Assembly (NCBI RefSeq): GCF_031082295.1
Contig: NZ_JAVHLD010000001.1
Coordinates: 124,001 to 188,000 of the forward strand
Length of the DNA: 64,000 nucleotides
Origin: Humidesulfovibrio sp.
GTDB lineage: Bacteria > Desulfobacterota > Desulfovibrionia > Desulfovibrionales > Desulfovibrionaceae
Direction of reading: 5' to 3'
The notes beneath the pieces were generated by a model. The model did not search any database and was not told the DNA's origin. It was given only the letters and a program-made list of their open reading frames with translations. Both the position numbers and the translations under genes were made by a program. Below are positions 27,353-36,426 of the stretch, one piece after another. Numbering within the stretch: position 1 is the first letter of the stretch; each line of letters starts with the position of its first letter.

Positions 27353-28135
27353 CTAGCGCTTCACGTTGATGGCGGTCTGGAGCATGGTGTCCGAGGTGGT
27401 CAGGGCCTTGGAGTTCACTTCATAGGCGCGCTGACCGGTGATGAGTCCGACCATTTCGTCGATCATCTCGACGTTTGAGCCTTCAAGGAAGCCCTGGGCC
27501 AAGGTGCCGAAGTTGGTGTCGCCGGGGATGCCGGAGGTTGCCGCGCCGCTGCCGTCGGTCTCTGTGTAGAGGTTGCGGCCCTGGGCGTTCAGTCCGGCGG
27601 GGTTGGCGAAGTTGTAGATGGTGATGTCCGCCCCGGCCAATTCGGTTCCGGCCTTGTCCATGGCCGAGATGTGGCCCTTTTCAGTGATGACGAGAGTGGC
27701 CGTGCCGGTGGGGACGGTGAATTCCGGCTGCAGGGGGTAGCCGTTGGCGTTGACGATGCGCCCGTTCTCGTCGAGCTTGAAGTTGCCCGCGCGGGTGTAA
27801 ACGTCGTTGCCGTTCTGGTTGAGCTTGAAGAACCCCTGCCCCTCAATGGAGATGTCCAGCTGGTTGCCGGTGTTCTGGAAGGCGCCCTGCGAGAAGAACT
27901 TGTGCACCGTCACCGGGCGCACGCCCATGCCGACCTGGAAGCCGGTGGGCAGGCGGTTGCCGCCCTCGTTCAGGGTTCCGGCGATGCTCATGGTCTGGTA
28001 CATGAGATCCTCGAACTCGGCCCGGCTTTTCTTGAAGCCCGTGGTGTTCACGTTGGCCAGGTTGTTCGAGAGCACGTCGATGTGGGTCTGCTGGGCGACC
28101 ATTCCCGTGGCGGCGGTCCAAAGTGAGCGCATCAT
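27353..28135 (-). CDS. flgG: Flagellar distal rod protein FlgG
   Basis: The 260-residue protein has the exact family size and motifs: MMRSLWTAATGMVAQQTHIDVLSNNLANVNTTGFKK at the N-terminus (motif TGMxAQQ, NNLANVNT), the DISIEGQGFF segment and the C-terminal EGSNVEMIDEMVGLI helix. It makes the distal rod. It lies between flgF and flgA in the operon. Confidence 0.97.
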   Translation of the reverse strand: MMRSLWTAATGMVAQQTHIDVLSNNLANVNTTGFKKSRAEFEDLMYQTMSIAGTLNEGGNRLPTGFQVGMGVRPVTVHKFFSQGAFQNTGNQLDISIEGQGFFKLNQNGNDVYTRAGNFKLDENGRIVNANGYPLQPEFTVPTGTATLVITEKGHISAMDKAGTELAGADITIYNFANPAGLNAQGRNLYTETDGSGAATSGIPGDTNFGTLAQGFLEGSNVEMIDEMVGLITGQRAYEVNSKALTTSDTMLQTAINVKR

Positions 28136-28164
28136 AATCTTATTCCTCCTGAGACGTCTGCGTT

Positions 28165-28944
28165 CTAGCCGACGTTGCCGACCTTGTTGATGACGAGGGA
28201 TTCCATGCTGTCGGTGGTGGTCATGAGCTTCTGGTTGATCTCAAAGGCCCTCTGGGCCTCCATCATGTTCACCATCTCGCCCACGATCTCCACGTTCGAT
28301 TTCTCCAGGTACCCCTGCTGCACCTGCACGTTTTCCGCAGGCGTTTCCGTAGCCCTGCTGCCCTTGCGGATGCGGTAGAGGTTCTGTCCATACTTCTCCA
28401 ACCCCTTGGGATCGGACACGTTCACCAGGTCGAGCACAGCCACTTGGTTGCCGTCGGCGCGGATGATGCCGTTGGCGTCGACCTGGATGTTGTTGTCGCG
28501 CGGGAGGGTGACAGAGCTGCCGCCACTCAGGACCTCAAAGCCCTGCTCGGTGATGAGGCGACCGTCGGCTGAAAGCTGAAAGCTTCCGTTTCGCGTCATA
28601 AAGTCGCCATCCGGGGTGCGCACCTTGAAGAAGCCTTCGCCCGTCAGTGCCATGTCCAGCGGGTTTCCCGTCACCTGGATGCTGCCCTGGGCCATGTCGG
28701 AATACTGTCCGCCCATTCTGGTGCGGGCCTGGATGTAGGGCTTGGGCCAGAAGTCCGGGGCGCGCACGTAGGGCTTGGCGTCAACAAGGTAATCGTGGGC
28801 GAAGCGCTGGAACGTGTCCTGGAAGGCGTAGTTGTCCTTCTTGTACCCGTTGGTGCTCACGTTCGCCAGATTGTTGGCGATTACATCAAGCCGATGCTCG
28901 TTTGTCATGGCTCCGAAGAGAGCGCTGTACATGCTTTCGCGCAT
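28165..28944 (-). CDS. flgF: Flagellar proximal rod protein FlgF
   Basis: The 259-residue protein is a rod/hook-family member with NEHRLDVIANNLANVSTNGYKK, DMALTGEGFFKV and the C-terminal EKSNVEIVGEMVNMMEAQRAF. It is the first gene of the operon; its product forms part of the proximal rod. The start at 28944 has AGGAGG upstream and is chosen over 28968. A sigma-54-type promoter lies about 30 bp upstream. Confidence 0.94.
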   Translation of the reverse strand: MRESMYSALFGAMTNEHRLDVIANNLANVSTNGYKKDNYAFQDTFQRFAHDYLVDAKPYVRAPDFWPKPYIQARTRMGGQYSDMAQGSIQVTGNPLDMALTGEGFFKVRTPDGDFMTRNGSFQLSADGRLITEQGFEVLSGGSSVTLPRDNNIQVDANGIIRADGNQVAVLDLVNVSDPKGLEKYGQNLYRIRKGSRATETPAENVQVQQGYLEKSNVEIVGEMVNMMEAQRAFEINQKLMTTTDSMESLVINKVGNVG

Positions 28945-28971
28945 GGTTTCCTCCTGTGCTGCCAGCATTCA

Positions 28972-28987
28972 TGCAAAGAGCGGGCCA
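28972..28987 (-). promoter_or_regulatory. Candidate sigma-54 promoter of the flgF-flgL operon
   Basis: On the minus strand TGGCCCG-CTCT-TTGCA reads from 28987 to 28972. It keeps the essential GG (-24) and GC (-12) dinucleotides with the 10-bp gap between them and differs from TGGCACG-N4-TTGCA at one base. It would start transcription about 18 bp before the flgF ATG. Confidence 0.7.
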
Positions 28988-29135
28988 CCATTCACGCCGA
29001 CACCCCCTCCGCAAGACGTCCGGCAGGTGGCGCTGGCGTGGAAAAATGAGCGCCCGTCGCGGTTCGAAGAAATACTTGCCAGGAGATGCTTTTCCGTTGA
29101 CAATGGCATAACGCCCGACTAGATAGGCCGTGCGG

Positions 29136-29210
29136 GCGGGTGTAGCTCAACGGTAGAGTACGAGCTTCCCAAGCTCGGTGTTGCGAGTTCGATCCTCGTC
29201 ACCCGCTCCA
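29136..29210 (+). tRNA. tRNA-Gly (anticodon CCC)
   Basis: The acceptor stem GCGGGTG (29136-29142) pairs with CACCCGC (29200-29206), followed by T and an encoded CCA (29208-29210). The anticodon stem CGAGC/GCTCG holds loop TTCCCAA, so the anticodon is CCC. D-loop and T-loop (TTCGATC) are normal. Confidence 0.95.
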
Positions 29211-29259
29211 TGGCCTCAAGGATTTGACCGCCTGAACCTCGTCGGTTCCTCGAGAGATG

Positions 29260-29287
29260 GTGGGCCTTTTGGTCCACTTTTTTGTTT
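29260..29287 (+). terminator. Intrinsic terminator between tRNA-Gly and rimP
   Basis: GTGGGCC-TTTT-GGTCCAC (29260-29277) is followed directly by TTTTTTG. It should end the tRNA-Gly transcript and lies 29 bp before rimP. Confidence 0.8.
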
Positions 29288-29315
29288 TCAGGAACCGGGA
29301 ACGGAGACACGCGGC

Positions 29316-29870
29316 ATGACAAAGACACCCCTTGCAGAACGGCTCACCGGGATCATCGGACCGGCGGTGCGCACCCTTGGGGTCGAGCTCTGGGGCGTTG
29401 AATTCGCCTCGGCGGGCAGCCGCATGGTGGTCCGCGTCTACATTGACGCCCCCGCGACGACCGGCCCTGCCGAGCCGCCAATGCAGACCGAAGGCGAAGG
29501 CGAGGCCGGGCTGGATGGGCAGGAGCAGCGCACCGGCGTGACCATCGCCATGTGCGCCAAGGTGAGCCGCCACCTAGGCACCGTGCTTGAAGCCGAGGAC
29601 GCCGTTCCCGGCGCCTACGTGCTGGAGGTTTCCTCCCCCGGGCTTGAGCGCCGCTTCTTCAACACGGAGCAGCTTGAGGCCTACATCGGCCACACGGTGG
29701 ACGTGCGCCTGCACCAGCCCCAGGACGGACGCCGCCACCTTCGCGGCATCCTCGCCGAGGTCGGGGCCGACGCCTTTGTGGTGGACGAAAACGACGTGCG
29801 CATCCGCATCATGTGGCCGCACGTGAAGATCGCACATCTCGTGCATGAATTTCCAGGCGCCGCCGCGTAA
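29316..29870 (+). CDS. rimP: Ribosome maturation factor RimP
   Basis: The 184-residue protein has the RimP layout: an N-terminal alpha/beta domain (LGVELWGVEFASAGSRMVVRVYID), the conserved YVLEVSSPGLERRF motif and a C-terminal SH3-like barrel. A Glu/Gly-rich insertion of about 20 residues (near residues 50-70) follows the VYIDAP strand. It assists 30S subunit maturation. The start at 29316 has GGAGA upstream; the frame extending to 29178 would overlap the tRNA and terminator. It heads the nusA-infB cluster. Confidence 0.94.
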   Translation: MTKTPLAERLTGIIGPAVRTLGVELWGVEFASAGSRMVVRVYIDAPATTGPAEPPMQTEGEGEAGLDGQEQRTGVTIAMCAKVSRHLGTVLEAEDAVPGAYVLEVSSPGLERRFFNTEQLEAYIGHTVDVRLHQPQDGRRHLRGILAEVGADAFVVDENDVRIRIMWPHVKIAHLVHEFPGAAA

Positions 29871-30018
29871 AGGCTGGCGCCCAAAACGTGTTTCATCCCC
29901 CGCCAGCCCGGCGCGGCCCGGAATGGGCCTTCGCAGGCGGCGGAAGCAGACGACAGAATCTCACGCCCAGGCCACCGGCTCTTGAAGCCGGACAAAGGGC
30001 CGCAACGGAGGGAGCGCC

Positions 30019-31293
30019 ATGAGCTCGGAACTGAAAAAGACCATTGACCAGATCAGCAAGGATCGCGGCATCGACCGCGACCTGCTCATCGACACCCTGG
30101 AAGAAGCCGTCCGGTCCTCCGTGGCCCGCAAATACGGCGACCAGATGGACATCGAAGTGACCTTCAACGAGGAACTGGGCGAAATCCAGGTCTACCAGTT
30201 CAAGGTCGTGGTCAGCAAAATCAACGACCCCATCAGCGAGATCACCCTTGAGGAAGCGCGGGAGCACGATCCCAACATCAATCTCGACGACGAGATGGGC
30301 TTCCGGGTCAAGATCGAGGATCTGGGCCGCATCGCCGCGCAGAGCGCCAAGCAGGTCATCATCCAGCGCATGCGCGACGCCGAGCAGGAAATCATTTACG
30401 AGGAATACCGCGAGCGCAAGGGCGAGATCGTCTCCGGCATCGTCCAGCGCCGCGACCGCACCGGCTGGATCATCAACCTCGGCCGCACCGAGGCGCTCCT
30501 GCCCAAGGACGAACAGATCCCGCGCGAACGCTACAAGCGCGGCGACCGCATCCAGGCCTACATCATCGAAGTCCAGAAGGAGTCGCGCGGACCGCAGATC
30601 GTGGTCTCCCGCTCGCACCCCGACTACATGGGCGCGCTCTTCGCCCGCGAAGTGCCCGAGGTCTTCGACTCCACCGTCAAGATCATGGGCGTGGCACGCG
30701 ACCCCGGCCTGCGCGCCAAGGTCGCCGTCAGCTCCCGCGACCGCGACGTGGATCCCGTGGGCGCCTGCGTCGGCATCCGCGGCTCGCGCATCCAGAATAT
30801 CGTGCAGGAGCTCAAGGGCGAGCGCATCGACATCGTGGTCTGGAGCCCGGACATCGCCATGTACGCGCAGAACGCCCTGTCTCCCGCCGTCATCAGCCGC
30901 ATCATGGTCGACGACGAGGAAAAGACCCTCGAGGTCGTGGTGCCCGACGACCAGCTGACCCTGGCCATCGGCCGCAAGGGCCAGAACGTGAAGCTGGCCG
31001 CGCAGCTCCTTGGCTGGAAGATCGACATCTTCACCGAGAGCCGCTACGGCGAACTCAATGCCGACAAGAAGGGCATGGATCAGCTTGCCAGCGTGGCCGA
31101 GGTGCCCATGGAGGCCTTCTTCGCCGCCGGCATCGAGACCACCGCGCAGCTGGTTTCCGCCAGCGAAGAGCTGCTGCTCACCGTGGCGGGCATGACCCCG
31201 GAGAGGATCCGCGACATGCGCGCGGCCATCAACATCCTGGGCCTTGCGCCCGCGGATGAGCAAAAGGCGCCGGAAGAACCCGGAGCCGAATAG
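30019..31293 (+). CDS. nusA: Transcription termination/antitermination factor NusA
   Basis: The 424-residue protein has the NusA N-terminal RNA polymerase-binding domain, an S1 domain (IVSGIVQRRDRTGWIINLG, about 135-200), two KH domains (VGIRGSRIQNIVQEL and LAIGRKGQNVKLAAQLLG) and a single short helix-hairpin tail. It lacks the duplicated acidic repeats of E. coli NusA, as is usual outside Gammaproteobacteria. A GGAGG-like site precedes the ATG. The gap from rimP is 148 bp. Confidence 0.97.
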   Translation: MSSELKKTIDQISKDRGIDRDLLIDTLEEAVRSSVARKYGDQMDIEVTFNEELGEIQVYQFKVVVSKINDPISEITLEEAREHDPNINLDDEMGFRVKIEDLGRIAAQSAKQVIIQRMRDAEQEIIYEEYRERKGEIVSGIVQRRDRTGWIINLGRTEALLPKDEQIPRERYKRGDRIQAYIIEVQKESRGPQIVVSRSHPDYMGALFAREVPEVFDSTVKIMGVARDPGLRAKVAVSSRDRDVDPVGACVGIRGSRIQNIVQELKGERIDIVVWSPDIAMYAQNALSPAVISRIMVDDEEKTLEVVVPDDQLTLAIGRKGQNVKLAAQLLGWKIDIFTESRYGELNADKKGMDQLASVAEVPMEAFFAAGIETTAQLVSASEELLLTVAGMTPERIRDMRAAINILGLAPADEQKAPEEPGAE

Positions 31294-31302
31294 GCGGGGC
31301 CC

Positions 31303-31554
31303 ATGTCCGCCAGCGGGCAGGACAAGGACGCCTGCGGGCCGGTGCGCATGTGCTGCATCTGCAGACAGCGCCTGCCGCAAGACCAGCTGCTCCGGCATGT
31401 CCGGGCGGTTAAGGCCTCAGAGGAACAGGAAGCGGGGAACGGGTTTGTGCCCGATCCCCGGCGCAGGATGCCCGGAAGAGGGCTGTACGTTTGCGACAGA
31501 CCAGAGTGCCGCGAGAGATTTCTCCGCCGAGGCGACGGGCGGAAGAAGCGTTAA
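31303..31554 (+). CDS. ylxR: YlxR family RNA-binding protein (DUF448)
   Basis: The 83-residue basic protein has the YlxR pattern MCCICRQRLPQDQLLRHVR near residue 16 and the GRGLYVCDRPECRERF segment near residue 58. Family members bind RNA and, in Firmicutes, modulate RNase P. It sits 9 bp after nusA and 14 bp before infB, its conserved position. Confidence 0.92.
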   Translation: MSASGQDKDACGPVRMCCICRQRLPQDQLLRHVRAVKASEEQEAGNGFVPDPRRRMPGRGLYVCDRPECRERFLRRGDGRKKR

Positions 31555-31568
31555 CAAGGGGAACATGA

Positions 31569-34500
31569 ATGGTGACAAAGCTCAAGGTGAAGGACCTGGC
31601 GGCCGAACTTGGCATCGGCCACAAGGAGATCCTGCAGAATCTGCGGGACATGGACATCCAGGTCAAAAGCTTCATGAGCACCCTGGAGGACGACGAGGCG
31701 GAACGCCTCCGTCAATCTTTGCGCGGCCAGCCAGCCGTCAAGACCGAGGTTGTGCGCCGCGAAGTGGGCGACGTCATCGTGCGCAGCCGCAAATCGAGGC
31801 CGGGCGCCCAGGCGTCCAAAGCCCCGGCGGCGAAGCCCCTGGCGGACGCCGATGCTTCCGCGAAGGAAGAAGCGGTCAAGCCTGCTGCGAAGCCCTCCGA
31901 AGCACCTGCCAAGGACGAGGCTCCGGCCATTTCGGCGCAGGCCGCTGAGCCGGCCCAGGAAGCCCTGAAAGCCCGCCGCGTTGCCGAGGCTGCCGAGAAG
32001 CCCGAGGACAAGCCCGCGCGCATCATCAGCCGCAAGGTCTCCCCTGCCGAAGAGGCGCAGGCCAAAGCCAAGGCCGAGCCCGCTCCTGAAGCCGCCGCCG
32101 TGGTTCCGGAACCAAAGGCCGAGCCCCAGGGCGCCAGAATCGTGTCCAAGCCTCAGCCCGAGCCTGTGGTGGAAGTCGTCGAAGCGCCTGTGGCGGAATC
32201 CGCTCCCGTTGTCGCGGAGGCCAAGGCTGAACAGCCCGCCGAGAAGACCGAGGCAGAGGCTAAGCCCGAAGCCAAGGCCGCCAAGTCCGACGAGGCTCCC
32301 GCGTCCACGACCGAGCCGGTTCAGGCCGACAAGGCCGAGGCTCCCGCCGCCGAGGCCCCGGCTGAAGCCGAGGCATCCCAGGCCGACGAGCTCGACGAGG
32401 ACGGCAAGAAGAAACGCAAGCCCAAGCGCGAGGTCATTGTGCCCGCCGCGCCTCAGGTGCGCATCATTTCCAGGCCCGAGCCCGGCAGCGTTCCGCCGTC
32501 GCAGGCTCAGCCCCAGTCTCCCTCGAGGCGCCCAGAATTCTCCGCCGGACACGACGGCGGCGCCCGCCCCTACACCCCGCATCCCGGTGGAGCGCGTCCG
32601 CAGCAGGACGGCCCCCGTGGCGGAGGCTACGGCGGCGCTGGCGGCGGCGGAGCTCCCGGTGGGCAGCGTCCTGCCGGACCTGGCGGCTATGCCCCGCGCC
32701 CCGGTGGCGGCGGCTACGCCCCTCGCCCCAGCAGCAGCGCCCCCGGCAGCAGCTATGGCCGTCCTCCGGTCGGCGCTGGCGGCCCCGGCATCGCGCCCGT
32801 GGCTCCTCCCAAGGAAGGTGACGAGCGCTCCCGCAGAAAGCCGCACCGCGTGGTGGAATTCTCCTCCGGCGGCAGCGAGGAGGATCGCCGCAAGGCCGCT
32901 GGCGCGGCAGCAAAAAAGAAGCCCAGCTTCGCCCCTGCGCCGGTTGTCTCCGAGGACGGCGAGTCGCCCATGCGCCTCAAGTCTTCGCGCCGTGGCAAGA
33001 AGCACCGCGGCGGACAGGAGCAGCGCGAGGAGATCAAGCCCGTCGGAAAGCGCAAGATCCGCATCGACGAGCACATTCGCCTCTCCGACCTGGCGCACCA
33101 GATGGGCATCAAGGCCCAGGCCATCATCAAGGCCCTGTTCTCCATGGGCGTCATGGCCACCATAAACCAGGCCCTGGACATGGACACCGCCACCCTGCTC
33201 GCCAGCGAGTTCGGGCATGAGGTGGAGAACGTCTCCTTCGACGAGCAGGAATTCCTGGCCGCCGGAGCCCCGGACACGCTCGAGGACTTGAAGCCGCGCC
33301 CGCCCGTGGTCACCATCATGGGCCACGTCGACCACGGCAAGACCTCGCTGCTTGACGCCATCCGCATGACCAGCATCGCCTCCGGCGAAGCGGGCGGCAT
33401 CACCCAGCACATCGGCGCGTACCACGTCACCACCAACCGCGGCGAGGTCGTGTTCCTCGACACGCCCGGCCACGAAGCCTTCACCACAATGCGCGCTCGC
33501 GGCGCCCAGGTCACGGACATCGTCGTGCTCGTGGTCGCCGCGGACGACGGCGTCATGGACCAGACCCGCGAAGCCGTGAACCACGCCAAGGCCGCAGGCG
33601 TGCCCATCGTCGTCGCCGTGAACAAGATCGACAAGGAAGGCGCCAACCCCGACCGCGTGAAGCGCGAGCTGGCCGAGTTCGACCTCGTGCCGGAAGACTG
33701 GGGCGGCACCACCATCTTCGCCAACGTGTCCGCCAAGCAGCGCATCGGCCTGGACGAGCTGCTGGAAATGATCCTGCTGCAGGCCGAAGTCATGGAGCTC
33801 AAGGCCAACCCGAGCAAGCCCGCGCGCGGCCACATCGTCGAGGCCAAGCTCGACAAGGGCCGCGGCCCCCTGGGCACCATGCTCATTCAGGAAGGCACCC
33901 TCAAGACCGGCGACGCCTTTGTCTGCGGCACCGTGCACGGCAAGGTCCGCGCCATGTTCAATGACCAGGGCCGCAAGATCAAGCAGGCCGGTCCCGCCAT
34001 CCCGGTGGAGATCCAGGGCTTTGACGTCGTGCCCGAGGCCGGCGACGAGTTCGTGGTCGTGGCCGACGACAAGGTCGCCCGCAAGATCGCCGAGACCCGC
34101 ATGGCCAAGCAGCGCGAGAAGGACCTCGTGGGCAAGAGCAAGGTGACCCTCGAGTCCTTCCTGCTGTCCAAGCCCGCCAACGAGGCCAAGAACCTGAACC
34201 TCGTGCTCAAGGCCGACGTGCAGGGCTCCCTTGAGGCCATCACCGAGGCGCTGAACAAGCTCTCCACCGAAGAGGTCAAGATCCAGGTGGTGCACGGCGC
34301 CACCGGCGGTCTCACCGAATCCGACATCCTGCTGGCCTCGGCCTCCCAGGCCATCATCATCGGCTTCAACGTGCGCCCGACGGCCAAGGTCAAGGACATG
34401 GCCGACAGCGAGCACGTGGAGATCCGCTTCTACGACATCATCTACAAGCTCGTGGGCGAGATCAAGGACGCCATGAGCGGCATGCTCACCCCGGACATCC

Positions 34501-34802
34501 AGGAAGTGTACCTGGGCCAGGCCGAGGTGCGCGAGACCTTCAGCGTGCCCAAGGTCGGCATGGTCGCCGGCTGCGGCGTTGTGGACGGCAAGCTCACCCG
34601 CTCGGCCAAGGTCCGCCTGCTGCGCGACGGCGTGGTCATCTACACCGGCAGCTTAAGCTCGCTCAAGCGCTTCAAGGACGACGCCAAGGAAGTGGCCAAG
34701 GGCTACGAATGCGGTGTCGGCCTGGAGAACTTCAACGACATCAAGATCGGCGACGTCATCGAGGCCTTTGAGACCAAGGAAGTCGCCAGAACCCTCGACT
34801 AG
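31569..34802 (+). CDS. infB: Translation initiation factor IF-2
   Basis: The 1077-residue protein begins with an IF2_N domain ([19 protein letters not shown]). A disordered linker of about 430 residues follows: first Ala/Glu/Lys/Pro-rich, then Gly/Pro/Arg-rich (about 345-400). A second IF2_N-like domain ([21 protein letters not shown]) comes next, then the GTPase core with [14 protein letters not shown] (about residue 585), [10 protein letters not shown] and NKIDKEG, and the C-terminal barrel domains. It brings initiator tRNA to the 30S subunit. The start may be ATG 31569 or GTG 31572. Confidence 0.97.
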   Translation: MVTKLKVKDLAAELGIGHKEILQNLRDMDIQVKSFMSTLEDDEAERLRQSLRGQPAVKTEVVRREVGDVIVRSRKSRPGAQASKAPAAKPLADADASAKEEAVKPAAKPSEAPAKDEAPAISAQAAEPAQEALKARRVAEAAEKPEDKPARIISRKVSPAEEAQAKAKAEPAPEAAAVVPEPKAEPQGARIVSKPQPEPVVEVVEAPVAESAPVVAEAKAEQPAEKTEAEAKPEAKAAKSDEAPASTTEPVQADKAEAPAAEAPAEAEASQADELDEDGKKKRKPKREVIVPAAPQVRIISRPEPGSVPPSQAQPQSPSRRPEFSAGHDGGARPYTPHPGGARPQQDGPRGGGYGGAGGGGAPGGQRPAGPGGYAPRPGGGGYAPRPSSSAPGSSYGRPPVGAGGPGIAPVAPPKEGDERSRRKPHRVVEFSSGGSEEDRRKAAGAAAKKKPSFAPAPVVSEDGESPMRLKSSRRGKKHRGGQEQREEIKPVGKRKIRIDEHIRLSDLAHQMGIKAQAIIKALFSMGVMATINQALDMDTATLLASEFGHEVENVSFDEQEFLAAGAPDTLEDLKPRPPVVTIMGHVDHGKTSLLDAIRMTSIASGEAGGITQHIGAYHVTTNRGEVVFLDTPGHEAFTTMRARGAQVTDIVVLVVAADDGVMDQTREAVNHAKAAGVPIVVAVNKIDKEGANPDRVKRELAEFDLVPEDWGGTTIFANVSAKQRIGLDELLEMILLQAEVMELKANPSKPARGHIVEAKLDKGRGPLGTMLIQEGTLKTGDAFVCGTVHGKVRAMFNDQGRKIKQAGPAIPVEIQGFDVVPEAGDEFVVVADDKVARKIAETRMAKQREKDLVGKSKVTLESFLLSKPANEAKNLNLVLKADVQGSLEAITEALNKLSTEEVKIQVVHGATGGLTESDILLASASQAIIIGFNVRPTAKVKDMADSEHVEIRFYDIIYKLVGEIKDAMSGMLTPDIQEVYLGQAEVRETFSVPKVGMVAGCGVVDGKLTRSAKVRLLRDGVVIYTGSLSSLKRFKDDAKEVAKGYECGVGLENFNDIKIGDVIEAFETKEVARTLD

Positions 34803-34826
34803 GGGGCGCGGCGGGGCTATGACTGA

Positions 34827-35138
34827 GTGCAGGCGGGCATGATCATCGGCGTGATGACCCTTGAGTTTCGCCTGCACGGCAACGACTCGCTGAAAGGCAA
34901 GCGCCAGGTGGCCCAGAGCCTGAAGCAGAAGCTGCGCAACACCTTCAATGTGGCGGTGAGCGAAGTCGAGGCGCAGGAGGCCCACCAGAAGCTGGTGCTG
35001 GCCGTGGTCACGGTGTCCGGAGAGACGGCCCGGGTGGAGAGCAGCCTGGCAAAGGCCCTGGCCATGGTCGAGGCCATCTCGCCGGTGGAACTTGTGCGTT
35101 GCGACACCGAAGTGTTCAGCAGCAGCGGGGAGGCATAG
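34827..35138 (+). CDS. DUF503 (YlxP-like) protein
   Basis: The small protein (103 residues from GTG 34827, 99 from ATG 34839) has the DUF503 pattern: MIIGVMTLEFRLHGNDSLKGKRQVAQSLKQKLRNTFNVAVSEVE (key elements L..SLK.KR, R.FNV...E). Members always sit between infB and rbfA and are thought to bear on ribosome biogenesis, without a proven activity. The stop is contiguous with the rbfA ATG. Confidence 0.88.
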   Translation: MQAGMIIGVMTLEFRLHGNDSLKGKRQVAQSLKQKLRNTFNVAVSEVEAQEAHQKLVLAVVTVSGETARVESSLAKALAMVEAISPVELVRCDTEVFSSSGEA

Positions 35139-35483
35139 ATGAAGAGCGCAGGCAGCAGACGGTCCATCCGGCTGGCCGACCTCATCCTGCGGGAGCTGGC
35201 CAACATGCTCCTGGAGGAAGTCTCCGACCCGCGCCTGGAACTTGTCAGCCTCACCGGCGTCAAGCTGAACGCCGACCTGAAGATCGCCCTGGTGACCTTC
35301 ACTGTCGGCGGCGGCGAGGAACGCCGCAAACAGGCCCTCGATGGACTGCAGAAGGCCAAGGGCTTCCTGCGTTCCGGGCTTGCCAGGCGGCTGGACATGC
35401 GCTCCCTGCCGGACCTTCGTTTCGCCCACGACGACTTCCTTGAGGACATGGTGTATGCAAAGCCCGGTCTCCAAGATAGCTGA
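35139..35483 (+). CDS. rbfA: Ribosome-binding factor A
   Basis: The 114-residue KH-like protein has ILRELANMLLEEVSDPRL, VSLTGVKLNADLKIALVTFT and the C-terminal LRSGLARRLDMRSLPDLRF segment, all typical of RbfA. It helps late 30S assembly at the 5' end of 16S rRNA. It follows the DUF503 gene without a gap and overlaps nrnA by 29 bp. Confidence 0.95.
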   Translation: MKSAGSRRSIRLADLILRELANMLLEEVSDPRLELVSLTGVKLNADLKIALVTFTVGGGEERRKQALDGLQKAKGFLRSGLARRLDMRSLPDLRFAHDDFLEDMVYAKPGLQDS

Positions 35484-36423
35484 CCTCATCCGCAGATCGG
35501 ACCGCTTCCTGGTTTCGTCGCACGCGAACCCGGACGGCGACGCCATCGGCTCCACCGTCGCCCTCGGACACATCCTTGCGCACATGGGCAAGGAGGTCGT
35601 CCTGTACAACCGTTCCGGCATGCCGAAGCAGTTCGACTGGCTGGATATGCCCGGCCCCATCCACAATTCCCTTGTCGGCTGCGAGGCCAACTGGATTTTC
35701 GTGCTCGACTGCGGCACCCAGCATCGCGTGGGCGAGGAGCTCTTCCGCATCATGGGCACGCGGCCCATGGCCAACGTGGACCATCACCTGGGCAACCCCA
35801 TGTTCGGGCAGTTCAACTGGGTGGACGAGACCTATCCCGCCGTGGCGGCCATGATCGCCGACCTGGCCGACGAACTCGAAGTGCCCCTTGTGGGCCCCCT
35901 GGCCGAGGCCATCTACCTCGGCATCGTCACGGACACCGGCTTCTTCACCTTTGACAGCACCACGCCCAGCGTCATGGAGCTTGCCGCGCGGCTCATCCGC
36001 CTGGGACTCAACCCCGGCCTGGTCAACGCAAAGATCCGCAACCAGTGGAGCATCAACCGCTTCCGGCTGTGGGGCGAGTCCTTCGCCACCACCGAACTGT
36101 ATTTTGGCGGGCAGGTCGCCGTGGGCTTCGTCACCCGGGCCATGATGTCGCGCACGGACACCACCCCCGCAGACTGCGAAGAGATCGTCAACTTCCTGCG
36201 CCGCCTGCGTGGCGCGCGGGCCGCGGTCATCCTGCGCGAGGAGCCGGACGGCTCCTACAAGTTCAGCATCCGCTCCACCGGAAAGGACAACGTCCAGGTC
36301 GTCGCCGCGCTGTTTGACGGCGGCGGACACAGGAACGCCGCTGGCGGCACCATCTCCGCCGACATCCAGACCGCCAAGGAACGCCTCATCGAGGCACTTG
36401 GCGAAAGCCTGGGCCTGGTGTAG
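35455..36423 (+). CDS. nrnA: DHH-family bifunctional oligoribonuclease/PAP phosphatase
   Basis: The 322-residue protein has the DHH phosphoesterase motifs: HANPDGDAIGSTVAL (about residue 22), DCGTQHR, VDHHLGNP and TDTGFFTFDST, and the DHHA1 C-terminal GGGHRNAAGG. It should degrade nanoRNAs and dephosphorylate 3'-phosphoadenosine 5'-phosphate, which also arises in sulfate assimilation. The start at 35455 lies inside rbfA; the longer frame from 35341 has no ribosome-binding site and only extends into rbfA. Confidence 0.93.
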   Translation: MQSPVSKIADLIRRSDRFLVSSHANPDGDAIGSTVALGHILAHMGKEVVLYNRSGMPKQFDWLDMPGPIHNSLVGCEANWIFVLDCGTQHRVGEELFRIMGTRPMANVDHHLGNPMFGQFNWVDETYPAVAAMIADLADELEVPLVGPLAEAIYLGIVTDTGFFTFDSTTPSVMELAARLIRLGLNPGLVNAKIRNQWSINRFRLWGESFATTELYFGGQVAVGFVTRAMMSRTDTTPADCEEIVNFLRRLRGARAAVILREEPDGSYKFSIRSTGKDNVQVVAALFDGGGHRNAAGGTISADIQTAKERLIEALGESLGLV

Positions 36424-36426
36424 AGC

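Noticed and set aside
31551-34415. 954-codon antisense open frame across infB
   Set aside because: It arises from the strong G/C third-position bias of infB; the translation is His/Leu/Gly-rich without domains.
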